Assembly (NCBI GenBank): GCA_945915235.1
Contig: CAMEEX010000004.1
Coordinates: forward strand, 1-49,488
From: an uncultured Clostridia bacterium
GTDB taxonomy: Bacteria > Bacillota > Clostridia > Lachnospirales > Lachnospiraceae
Length of the DNA stretch: 49,488 nucleotides
Direction: 5' to 3'
Below are positions 23,030-29,999 of this stretch, one piece after another; positions within the stretch are counted from its first letter, which is position 1; each line of letters begins with the position of its first letter. The notes below the pieces were generated by a model. The model was not told the origin of the DNA and searched no databases. It worked only from the letters and a program-made list of their open reading frames with translations. A program made the translations under genes and the position numbers.

Positions 23030-24535
23030 ATGGTTAGAGAACTTTATGAAAATGCCAAAAGAGGCATAGATACAAGACAGAATTTGAGCGCACTCCGCAG
23101 TGCCGTCAAGGACGATGCACAGATGAACGATTTGTTTGAGCTTGTCGAGGACGATATCGAATCCATGAAGAGTTTCCTTGGCAGCGATGATGCGAAGGTG
23201 AGAAAGAATGCAGCTCTTCTCATGGGAGAGCTGGATATGTCCGATTTCACGCAGGCGCTTGTTGACGGCTACAAAAAGGAGAGCCAGCTCTTTGTGCGCT
23301 CGGCATATCTTGAGGCACTTAAGGGCTATGATATTGAGGAGTATCTTCCATATTTTAAGGAGCGCATAGATGAGCTGTCACACGCTGAGATAACGCCGGA
23401 GAACAGGAAACATGTTGACGAGGAGATGAAGGCTCTTACGGAGCTGGTCATTTCCTGCGAGGGCATAGTCAGACATAAGTTCAAGGGCTTCGGGCGCTTA
23501 GACGGCGAGGTCGAGGGAATACTCATCGCCAACAGGCTCAATATGGACGTGACTAAGAAGCAGCTTGAGGAGAACGGTGTGAAGGTACTGCCGTTCAAGG
23601 GCGGTGTTCGTTTTACAACGGATAATATTTCATTCCTCGGAAAAGTGAGAACCTACAGCGATGTGCTGTTTGTCATACCGGGAAGCTCTGCGTGTGAGTT
23701 CGAGCCGGAGACGGCGGCTAAGATGCTAGCGGAGTCGGGACTTGTAAAGCTCCTTAACAGGCTTCACAGAGGAGAGAAGAACCAGCCGTTCTATTTCAGA
23801 GTAGAGCTAAAGAGCACGCTCGATATGGAGAAGAAGGGAAAATTTGTCAGAAGATTTTCGGGTGAACTCGAGAGACAGAGCAGAAGAACACTCATTAATT
23901 CCGCTTCTGATTACGAGATTGAGCTGAGGCTTATCGAGAACAAGGAGCATAAGCTCAATATGCTGTTGAAGTTGTACACGATTGAGGACGAGCGCTTTTC
24001 CTACTTTAAGAAGCATATTGCGGCTTCGATTAAGCCTGTGAACGCGGCGCTTTTGGTTGAGCTTGCCAAGGAATACATGGTGCCGGACGCGCAGGTGCTA
24101 GATCCGTTCTGTGGTGTGGGAACGATGCTCATTGAGAGACAGAAGGTGGTCAAGGCGAACACTTCATACGGTCTCGACATAAGCGGTGAGGCAATCGCGG
24201 GTGCGAAAGTGAACACCGAGGCGGCGGAGCAGATTGTCCATTATGTGAACAGGGATTTCTTCACCTTCGAGCATGAATACCTTTTCGATGAGATATTCAC
24301 GGACATGCCGTTTGCCATGAACGACAAGGTGACACTTGAGCTTGACAATATCTATAAGAGATTTTTTATCTGTGCCAACAGACACCTGACTGCTGAGGGA
24401 AGAATAATAATGTATTCGAGAAATCCGCAGATGGCTGTGAGATATTCGAAGAACTCGGCTTACAGGGTGGTAAAGAGATTCGTCATATCAGAAAAGAATA
24501 ATGCGGAGCTTATAATATTTGAGCATGAGGCATAA
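23030..24535 (+). CDS. HEAT-like / THUMP-like / class I SAM methyltransferase fusion protein
   Basis: The 501-residue protein has three parts. Residues about 1-150 are acidic helices with a HEAT-like stretch (SDDAKVRKNAALLMGELD). Residues about 160-310 resemble the strand-rich region before the catalytic domain of THUMP-type RNA methyltransferases. Residues 320-501 form a Rossmann methyltransferase: motif I VLDPFCGVGTMLIE (356-369), GLDIS for SAM ribose, and a catalytic-motif candidate TDMPF (424-428) in place of the usual N/DPPY. A Trm11/TrmN/RlmL-like N2-guanine RNA methyltransferase is the closest idea, but the target is unknown. It starts 2 bases after purA with no clear ribosome site, so translation is probably coupled to purA. 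Confidence 0.75.
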   Translation: MVRELYENAKRGIDTRQNLSALRSAVKDDAQMNDLFELVEDDIESMKSFLGSDDAKVRKNAALLMGELDMSDFTQALVDGYKKESQLFVRSAYLEALKGYDIEEYLPYFKERIDELSHAEITPENRKHVDEEMKALTELVISCEGIVRHKFKGFGRLDGEVEGILIANRLNMDVTKKQLEENGVKVLPFKGGVRFTTDNISFLGKVRTYSDVLFVIPGSSACEFEPETAAKMLAESGLVKLLNRLHRGEKNQPFYFRVELKSTLDMEKKGKFVRRFSGELERQSRRTLINSASDYEIELRLIENKEHKLNMLLKLYTIEDERFSYFKKHIAASIKPVNAALLVELAKEYMVPDAQVLDPFCGVGTMLIERQKVVKANTSYGLDISGEAIAGAKVNTEAAEQIVHYVNRDFFTFEHEYLFDEIFTDMPFAMNDKVTLELDNIYKRFFICANRHLTAEGRIIMYSRNPQMAVRYSKNSAYRVVKRFVISEKNNAELIIFEHEA

Positions 24536-24554
24536 GACCTCATGCTCATTTTTT
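24521..24554 (+). terminator. Terminator of purA-methyltransferase operon, overlapping the stop codon
   Basis: GAGCATGAGG and CCTCATGCTC form a perfect 10-bp stem with a 7-base loop, followed by ATTTTTT. The 5' arm is the last coding part (EHEA-stop) of the methyltransferase gene. Confidence 0.88.
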
Positions 24555-24576
24555 ACATAATAGCAAATTTCCTGTT

Positions 24577-24789
24577 TTATTTGTCCTCATCTTCTTCGTC
24601 GCTTCGGTGGTTGAGCTTGTAGAACATCATGCCGACATAGGCTGTGACCGGCACGAGCACAGTCATCACGAGTGTGAGCTGCAAAAGCTTAAAAGCAGCA
24701 TCGCTATGTATAAGCGCTAATACCAGACAAGCTACATACAGACCGACCAGAATGACAATGGCGGCGATTGCAAATATTCTTTTTTTCAT
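24577..24789 (-). CDS. Small two-helix membrane protein
   Basis: The supported start is the ATG at 24789, nine bases after a GAAAGG site, giving 70 residues that begin MKKRIFAIAAIVILVG. The longer ORF-track start would run through a terminator hairpin. Two hydrophobic helices are visible at about residues 4-24 and 34-56, followed by a short acidic tail (DEEDEDK). No family is recognised. A strong hairpin with a U tract lies directly upstream, so its mRNA may be attenuated. Confidence 0.6.
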   Translation of the reverse strand: MKKRIFAIAAIVILVGLYVACLVLALIHSDAAFKLLQLTLVMTVLVPVTAYVGMMFYKLNHRSDEEDEDK

Positions 24790-24808
24790 GTGCATATTCC
24801 TTTCTATG

Positions 24809-24850
24809 AAAAAAGGCACATGTCCGCAGATGTACTCTGCGCCATGTGCC
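24809..24850 (-). terminator. Terminator downstream of the SEC-C gene, next to the small membrane protein's ribosome site
   Basis: On the minus strand GGCACATG and CATGTGCC pair over an inner CGCAG / CTGCG stem and are followed by six T residues. It ends the SEC-C transcript or acts as an attenuator for the small membrane protein gene, whose ribosome site begins 5 bases further on. Confidence 0.75.
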
Positions 24851-24941
24851 GTAAAAAGGGGAGGATAATTTCCTGTCATCAAGACAGAAAATCGGTAAAT
24901 CTTCTTTTGTGATAATCAGAGTATTACCATAAAAAGAGGAT

Positions 24942-25448
24942 TTATGCGTTCGCTCCACAACATTTTTTATATTTCTTTCCTGAACCGCATGGACATGGAT
25001 CGTTGCGTCCAACCTTAGGCTGTGTGTGGACTACGGTTGTGGAAAGCTTCTGCTCCTTGTAGAGTGCCTTGCGGGTATCAGCGTCGAGGAGAGCGTCCCA
25101 CTGTGGAAGTGTGTATAACCACTCAGCCTTTGCAGCTACCATGTTCTTGTAAAGCAATTCCTTGTCGAAATCCATGGAAACGACTGTGTTCTCGTCCATA
25201 GTCTCGATAGGGTTAGGTGTCTTTAAGCTGTCGTTGATTCCGTCGAGCACACCAACCATTGTGAGAAGCTCAAGTCCGAAACGGTCAGCAAGCTCCTTGA
25301 CAGTACCGCTCACAGGCTCCTTAGAAGCAAGAATCTGCTCGTAAACACCTTTCTCAAAATTAAAATATGTTGCCCAGAACATCTGATATTTCTGGTCATC
25401 CATCTCCTGCTCGTAAGCAAGATTTCTCCATGTTTCAAGTAATGACAT
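24942..25448 (-). CDS. SEC-C motif-containing protein
   Basis: From the ATG at 25448 (AAGGAAG site 7-8 bases away) the protein has 168 residues; the ORF-track start adds 18 unsupported residues. The body is helical ([28 protein letters not shown]). The C-terminus is a textbook SEC-C zinc finger, [18 protein letters not shown], the same motif that ends many SecA proteins. SEC-C tails bind zinc and can contact SecB or ribosomes in characterised cases. The N-terminal domain is common in Clostridia but has no known function to me. It has its own promoter. Confidence 0.82.
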   Translation of the reverse strand: MSLLETWRNLAYEQEMDDQKYQMFWATYFNFEKGVYEQILASKEPVSGTVKELADRFGLELLTMVGVLDGINDSLKTPNPIETMDENTVVSMDFDKELLYKNMVAAKAEWLYTLPQWDALLDADTRKALYKEQKLSTTVVHTQPKVGRNDPCPCGSGKKYKKCCGANA

Positions 25449-25515
25449 GATCGTACTTCCTTCTAAAATAATAATATTCTTCTGTCGGCTGCCATAAAAC
25501 AACCATAGTAAAATT

Positions 25516-25544
25516 ATTTTATATCATAAGCATCATAACGTCAA
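25516..25544 (-). promoter_or_regulatory. Promoter of the SEC-C gene
   Basis: On the minus strand TTGACG, a 17-base spacer and TAAAAT. The -35 overlaps the last codons of the upstream membrane-protein gene. Confidence 0.6.
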
Positions 25545-26521
25545 GACTGAAATTTGCCCGCGCTGTAGCCGATGAGAATTTCGGGAAAGCGCGTCTGCAG
25601 AGCGTTTAAAACGAGTTCAACCGCATCCTTGGTCTTGTGGTGTACGATGTAGTGCTTTTTGTCGCAGGCTACAACGCTTAGGGAATAGCTTATGTCAAGG
25701 TGTAACATTCTTGTGTGCATGGTTCCGAACTTATACGCCCATACGATGGCATCAAGCGGTACAATGTGTATATTGTGCCTGTCATACGCTATGAAAAAAT
25801 TGTCTGTGAGGGTTATTCCCGGGGCGTAGGCGTGTGAGGTCTCGAACTCATCGCATGCCGACTGGTAGAGTTCAAGCTTGTTTCCGTAGCGGGCAAGCCG
25901 CATAACCGTGCGCGAGTAGAGTGGGTTTATCAGGGAAACGATGATTATGAACTCGTGTATTATCGCTAAAAGTGCGGTGAGACCTATGAATACGAGGAGA
26001 ATATACTCCCTGCCGAGGGACATGCGGTACTGGTTTATCAGCACCTTGCTGCTCATCATATTGAGTGCCTGGCTTGTCCAGTTGAGATTGGTGCTTACAA
26101 GGTTGTTCAGTGCCTCTATCTCTGAGATGTTCGAGTCGAGTTTCGCCTTGCAGGAAAACTCAAAGATAACCGCAGGAGGCGTTTTTGAGTAGTCGTCAAG
26201 CCCGAGCGTTGACGCGGATATGAGAATATAGTAGCAGTTGTTTTCATACAGACAGTAATAATAACAGCCTTTTATATTTCTTCCCCTGGTGTAATTGACT
26301 CCGGTGTAGTACAGGTTCGAGAGTTTAGCGTTGACGTAGGAGGTTCCCGTGTGATACTCAGAAGTCGCCTGTGCCGGATCAGTTACAACCGGGAGCGAGA
26401 ACAGATTGTAGAGCTTCGTCACATGGAGCATGACTATACAGAAAACGACAAATATACCCGGCATGATGAGCTTGCGTCTGTTGATTTTTTTGATGGTTGC
26501 CTGCAGATGGAAAGTATTCAT
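25541..26521 (-). CDS. Two-helix membrane protein, DUF6709-like
   Basis: I place the start at 26521 (326 residues, MNTFHLQATIKKINRR...), because a clear promoter lies at 26555-26583, inside the longer ORF of the track. A GAAGGGA site lies about 11 bases upstream. There is one transmembrane helix near residues 17-36 and a second near 180-205 (YILLVFIGLTALLAIIHEF), with a domain of about 140 residues between them. The C-terminal part (ITLTDNFFIAYDRHNIHIVPLDAIVWAYK) resembles the PH-like tail of DUF6709 membrane proteins, a match made from memory. The gene is divergent from a methyltransferase gene. Function is unknown. Confidence 0.6.
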   Translation of the reverse strand: MNTFHLQATIKKINRRKLIMPGIFVVFCIVMLHVTKLYNLFSLPVVTDPAQATSEYHTGTSYVNAKLSNLYYTGVNYTRGRNIKGCYYYCLYENNCYYILISASTLGLDDYSKTPPAVIFEFSCKAKLDSNISEIEALNNLVSTNLNWTSQALNMMSSKVLINQYRMSLGREYILLVFIGLTALLAIIHEFIIIVSLINPLYSRTVMRLARYGNKLELYQSACDEFETSHAYAPGITLTDNFFIAYDRHNIHIVPLDAIVWAYKFGTMHTRMLHLDISYSLSVVACDKKHYIVHHKTKDAVELVLNALQTRFPEILIGYSAGKFQS

Positions 26522-26554
26522 ATTGTGATATGTCCCTTCAAGGATAATACGATT

Positions 26555-26583
26555 AGTATACGGTGTTTTTTTGGAAAATTCAA
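26555..26583 (-). promoter_or_regulatory. Promoter of the DUF6709-like gene
   Basis: On the minus strand TTGAAT, a 17-base spacer and TATACT, placing the transcript start about 27 bases before the chosen ATG. Confidence 0.65.
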
Positions 26584-26590
26584 GCGCGGC

Positions 26591-26619
26591 TTGCATTTTA
26601 CGGGAAAAATTGATACTAT
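26591..26619 (+). promoter_or_regulatory. Promoter of the methyltransferase-hslO operon
   Basis: TTGCAT, a 17-base spacer and TACTAT with an extended TG element. It sits back-to-back with the divergent promoter at 26555-26583. Confidence 0.6.
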
Positions 26620-26660
26620 AGTGCGGTGAAACATTTGGGACAAAAAGAAATGAGGATAAC

Positions 26661-27410
26661 ATGGCGGCATATAAGAAATTTGCCCGGTGGTATGACCGTT
26701 TTATGGCGGATATACCGTATGGGGAATGGGCGGAGTATGTTATTGGACAGTTAAAAAGATATGGGATTGAGCCCGATGCGGCTGATAATGGCGCAGAGGA
26801 CTTAGGCGGTAATGTTGTATTGGAACTGGGCTGTGGCACGGGGAGCATGGCGCGGTATCTGTGCATGGAGGGCTACAGGGTGGTTGGAATTGATCTATCG
26901 CCTGACATGATAAAGGAGGCTGACAGGAAGCTTATTCCGGGATTTGAGGCGTATGTGGGTGATATGAGAGTGCCTTTTCTGGAAAATGAGAGCTGCGCCG
27001 GGATAATCAGTGTGTGCGACTCTATGAATTATCTCATCGCGAAGTCCGACGTGGAGCTGACACTTAAGGCGGCGGCGATGCAGCTAAGAAGAGGCGGAGT
27101 ATTCGTATTCGACATGAAAACGGACAGATTTTACCGTGAGGAGCTCGCGGACAATGTGTTTACCGACAGGGCGGGCAGTATATCCTATGTATGGGAAAAT
27201 CACTACGATGAGAGGACGCATGTCAACACCTACGACATCACATTTTACCGCAGATTAATCGGAGGACTGTGCCTTAGCTATAGGGAGAGGCACAGGCAGA
27301 GAGCCTATTCTAAGACATTTATTGAGAAAGCAGCGGAAAAATGCGGCTTCGAGCTCTGTGATTACAAGGTGAAGGGCGAGAGGGCTTACTATATCCTCAG
27401 AAAGTTTTAG
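26661..27410 (+). CDS. Class I SAM-dependent methyltransferase
   Basis: The 249-residue soluble protein has motif I VVLELGCGTGSMARYL near residue 52, the SAM-ribose acidic loop VVGIDLSPDMI, motif II YVGDMRVPF, and IISVCDSMNYLI, typical of the Methyltransf_11/25 fold. The C-terminal half is a mixed sheet with FYRRLIGG and YYILRKF. A GAGGATAAC site precedes the ATG. It is encoded just ahead of hslO, an arrangement that suggests a shared transcript but does not reveal the substrate. A small molecule or protein is as likely as RNA. Confidence 0.82.
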   Translation: MAAYKKFARWYDRFMADIPYGEWAEYVIGQLKRYGIEPDAADNGAEDLGGNVVLELGCGTGSMARYLCMEGYRVVGIDLSPDMIKEADRKLIPGFEAYVGDMRVPFLENESCAGIISVCDSMNYLIAKSDVELTLKAAAMQLRRGGVFVFDMKTDRFYREELADNVFTDRAGSISYVWENHYDERTHVNTYDITFYRRLIGGLCLSYRERHRQRAYSKTFIEKAAEKCGFELCDYKVKGERAYYILRKF

Positions 27411-27442
27411 AAAACAAAAAATGCCGTATCTGTGCGGCTTGT

Positions 27443-27459
27443 GGCGTTTCGCAAACGCC
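27443..27459 (+). other. Short stem-loop between the methyltransferase gene and hslO
   Basis: GGCGTTT-CGC-AAACGCC is a perfect 7-bp stem with a 3-base loop. No T run follows, so it is not a terminator. Confidence 0.45.
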
Positions 27460-27491
27460 TATAGAAAAAATATTATTAAGGAGAAAACAAA

Positions 27492-28373
27492 ATGGAAGAT
27501 TATATTGTTCGCGCAACTGCGGCTGACAACCAGCTTCGTGCATTTGCAATCTATTCAAGAAATCTTGTCGAGGAGGCAAGACAGAGACATAACACATCAC
27601 CTGTGGCGACGGCGGCGCTTGGACGAATGTTGTCGGCAGCAGCCATGATGGGAGTTATGATGAAGGGAGATGACGATATTCTCACGATAAAGCTTGAGGG
27701 GGATGGACCGCTCGGTGGAGTTATGGTCACGGCTGACTCTAAGGCAGGTGTGAAGGGCTATGTCGGAAATCCGGACGTGATGCTGCCTCCAAACAGCAAG
27801 GGAAAGCTCGATGTGGGAGGTGCGGTCGGCAGGGGAATGTTAACTGTCATTAAGGATATAGGAATGAAGGAGCCTTACAGCGGAAGCTGTGAGATAGTGT
27901 CAGGCGAGATTGCTGAGGATCTGACCTACTATTTTGCATCGAGTGAGCAGGTTCCGTCGGCGGTTGCACTCGGAGTCCTTATGGAGCATGACAACACGGT
28001 AAAGCAGGCAGGCGGGCTCATTATACAGGTTATGCCTTTTGCCGAGGATTCGCTTATAGACAGGCTTGAAGAGAAGATTAACAATATGAGCTCAATTACC
28101 TCAATGCTTGAGAAGGGCATGACACCGGAGGACATATTGAATGAAGTGCTCGGAGAGTTTGGACTTGACATCAATGAAAAGACACCGGCGTCATTCAGAT
28201 GCAACTGTTCAAAGGAGCGTGTCGAGAAGGCTCTTATAAGCATCGGAAAGAAGGAACTTAAAGAAATGATAGATGAGGGAAAACCTATTGAACTCAAGTG
28301 TCACTTCTGCAATACAAGCTACGATTTTACCGTTGACGAGCTCAAAAAAATACTTAAATATGCAAAAGGATAA
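27492..28373 (+). CDS. hslO: Hsp33 redox-regulated chaperone
   Basis: Hsp33 is a cytosolic holdase chaperone activated by oxidation. The 293-residue protein has the conserved N-terminal domain (GRMLSAAAMMGVMMKGDD, then LEGDGPLGGVMV, GYVGNP). The C-terminal redox switch has four zinc-binding cysteines as CNC (about residue 236) and CHFC (about residue 272), the CxC...CxxC pattern that releases zinc on disulfide formation. Length is normal. AAGGAGAAAAC precedes the start. It follows a methyltransferase gene, and a strong promoter for a cold-shock gene begins right after its stop. Confidence 0.95.
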   Translation: MEDYIVRATAADNQLRAFAIYSRNLVEEARQRHNTSPVATAALGRMLSAAAMMGVMMKGDDDILTIKLEGDGPLGGVMVTADSKAGVKGYVGNPDVMLPPNSKGKLDVGGAVGRGMLTVIKDIGMKEPYSGSCEIVSGEIAEDLTYYFASSEQVPSAVALGVLMEHDNTVKQAGGLIIQVMPFAEDSLIDRLEEKINNMSSITSMLEKGMTPEDILNEVLGEFGLDINEKTPASFRCNCSKERVEKALISIGKKELKEMIDEGKPIELKCHFCNTSYDFTVDELKKILKYAKG

Positions 28374-28376
28374 TTC

Positions 28377-28405
28377 TTGACACCCTTAGTTTTCTGTGAT
28401 ATTCT
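28377..28405 (+). promoter_or_regulatory. Strong promoter of the cold-shock gene
   Basis: Perfect TTGACA, a 17-base spacer and TATTCT with an extended TGA element, beginning 4 bases after the hslO stop. It is among the best promoters in the window. Confidence 0.8.
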
Positions 28406-28411
28406 AACCGT

Positions 28412-28524
28412 GTGCTGTAGTAAAGCATATGTGCCACGGTAGAGCATAAGGCTTATATCGGACATATGTATTGCGGTGATGTGCCGCGATATCAATTTTT
28501 TTTAAATATTTTGGAGGTATCACA
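28412..28524 (+). promoter_or_regulatory. Long structured leader of the cold-shock gene
   Basis: The leader is about 113 bases. GCATATGTGCC (28425-28435) can pair with GGACATATGT (28460-28469), and GCGG / CCGC (28473-28487) forms a second small hairpin ahead of a T-rich tract and the GGAGG site. Long leaders that change fold at low temperature are known for cspA-type genes; the effect here is inferred. Confidence 0.5.
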
Positions 28525-28725
28525 ATGAGCAAGGGTACAGTTAAGTGGTTCAGCAATTCAAAGGGCTACGGTTTCATCTCTGATGAGAACGGCAAGGATG
28601 TATTCGTACATTACTCAGGTCTTAACATGGAAGGCTTCAAGTCTCTTGAAGAGGGCCAGGCAGTAGAGTTCGACGTAGTAGACGGCGCTAAGGGACCACA
28701 GGCTACAAACGTAACAAAATTATAA
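28525..28725 (+). CDS. Cold-shock protein (CspA family)
   Basis: The 66-residue protein is a single OB-fold cold-shock domain that binds single-stranded RNA and DNA and keeps mRNA unfolded. It contains [15 protein letters not shown] with RNP1 (KGYGFI) and RNP2 (VFVHY). The length and the end ([10 protein letters not shown]) are standard. A TGGAGGT site precedes the ATG. It has its own strong promoter and long leader, and two hairpins follow, so it is a monocistronic and probably highly expressed gene. It may serve as a general RNA chaperone rather than only in cold shock. Confidence 0.96.
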   Translation: MSKGTVKWFSNSKGYGFISDENGKDVFVHYSGLNMEGFKSLEEGQAVEFDVVDGAKGPQATNVTKL

Positions 28726-28796
28726 TCAACGAAGTTTTACAGTGTGCCTTTTTAATATATATAAAAGAGCAGTATTTGTACTTAACGAGATTATGA

Positions 28797-28828
28797 AAAT
28801 AGGGATTGCCAATCGGCAATCCCTATTT
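28797..28828. terminator. Bidirectional terminator hairpin (copy 1 of a duplicated element)
   Basis: AAATAGGGATTGCC and GGCAATCCCTATTT form a perfect 14-bp stem with a 4-base loop (AATC). The A and T flanks would serve both the cold-shock gene (+) and the convergent membrane-protein gene (-). Confidence 0.75.
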
Positions 28829-28836
28829 ACTTGCTT

Positions 28837-28866
28837 AACAGGGAATGTCAATCGGCAATCCCTGTT
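28837..28866. repeat. Second copy of the hairpin element
   Basis: AACAGGGA / TCCCTGTT closes a stem whose interior repeats copy 1. The 24 bases from AGGGA to TCCCT match the first copy except at two positions, and start 39 bases later. Both mismatches are on one arm, so this copy has an A-A mismatch and a G-T pair. It looks like a recent tandem duplication. Confidence 0.65.
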
Positions 28867-28890
28867 ATATTTTGTTTAGCTTATTCATTT

Positions 28891-29829
28891 TTACTTGTTG
28901 ATATTTTTGTTAAAGTCAGGCATTTTGCTGCCGGCTGAGCCGTTGATGTTCTTTTTGCTCTTTGTTCTGGATGCACCCACAGGCGGTGTAATGCCCTTAA
29001 AATAGGTGTTGTGTATTCGAAGGAACAGCAGCGTGCAGACTGCAAATATCAGAACCTCAGTCATAAAGCAGGTTATTCTGTTAAAGAGAAATCCTGATGA
29101 GTAGAGATTTCCCGGAAGGTAGATGAGGGTCTGTAAGCCTATTATGGACAGCAGATGTACCTTGCCGAGCTCTCCGTGAAACACTCCGTAGAACATTACC
29201 GAAATCATAGTGTTAAATATCATAAACATTATGCTCTCAACACCGGAAAATATATATGTATATGAAGGGTTGTCATAGAACACCAGCACTGCTTCAAGCT
29301 GTGTAACTGCCTCGTCCACGGAGTCGAAGCTGTTTACAAGGGACTCAAGCCCGGATGTGTTGAGGGTTCTGCACAGAGAGTAGTTGAGGAAGATGGTAAT
29401 TCCGGTTATTATAGCCTCGGTGAGAGACACGCCGACACCTATGCCGTAGGCATCGCAATATTCAGGATAATATTTGCGGATAAACCACATCGCAAAAAAA
29501 CGTCCGCCCACAATGAGAGCAGAGGTGATGACGAGGACAAGGAACCTTGTGAACACTATTGTTCCTGTTCCCGCGTCCGCAGGAACTGACATGGAAATCA
29601 GGCCTGAGATAAAGCTTCCTATCATAAAGTAGAACAGAAGATAGGCTGTGGCACCGTAGAGTACGGGAAAGAAGCGGAGTCCGACATAGCGCTTCGTCAT
29701 AAGAATGAGTCCTATTCCGAAGCACAGAAGTAGTATACCTGATGCTGCTATGAAGAAGATGGTAAGTGTGGGGATTGTCCTGCCAAGGTAATAAAGACCG
29801 CTAAGCTCGGATACGATATCAAGATTCAT
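28891..29829 (-). CDS. Polytopic membrane protein, possibly a distant YhfC-like protein
   Basis: The 312-residue protein has about seven or eight hydrophobic helices, including LTIFFIAASGILLLCFGIGLIL, VFTRFLVLVITSALIV and FTYIFSGVESIMFMIF-like stretches, then a basic Ser/Lys/Asn tail. The segment GRFFAMWFIRKYY with YGIGVGVSLTEAI recalls the conserved helix region of YhfC-type putative intramembrane glutamic proteases. However, the glutamate and histidine positions that I expect there are not all present, so I do not claim activity. A GAAAGGA site precedes the ATG. It converges on the cold-shock gene across the duplicated hairpin. Confidence 0.6.
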   Translation of the reverse strand: MNLDIVSELSGLYYLGRTIPTLTIFFIAASGILLLCFGIGLILMTKRYVGLRFFPVLYGATAYLLFYFMIGSFISGLISMSVPADAGTGTIVFTRFLVLVITSALIVGGRFFAMWFIRKYYPEYCDAYGIGVGVSLTEAIITGITIFLNYSLCRTLNTSGLESLVNSFDSVDEAVTQLEAVLVFYDNPSYTYIFSGVESIMFMIFNTMISVMFYGVFHGELGKVHLLSIIGLQTLIYLPGNLYSSGFLFNRITCFMTEVLIFAVCTLLFLRIHNTYFKGITPPVGASRTKSKKNINGSAGSKMPDFNKNINK

Positions 29830-29930
29830 ACAAAAATCCTTTCATTAATTAAATATAAATATTGTCCATGCGGACTTATTCAATTATAGACTAATCATAT
29901 TAATCAATCAAATGAAATTTTACTAAAATA

Positions 29931-29958
29931 TTGAAAAATGAAAAAGTTTCAGTATAAT
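29931..29958 (+). promoter_or_regulatory. Promoter of the tandem-HD gene
   Basis: TTGAAA, a 16-base spacer and TATAAT, 41 bases before the ATG, with a GGAGG site between. Confidence 0.7.
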
Positions 29959-29999
29959 ATCTATAGTGAATTTTTGTTATTATTTTTTGGAGGTAGTAA

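Noticed and set aside
28891-29829. Active YhfC-type intramembrane protease
   Set aside because: Only a loose resemblance around GRFF and YGIGVGVSLTEAI; expected catalytic residues are not clearly in place.
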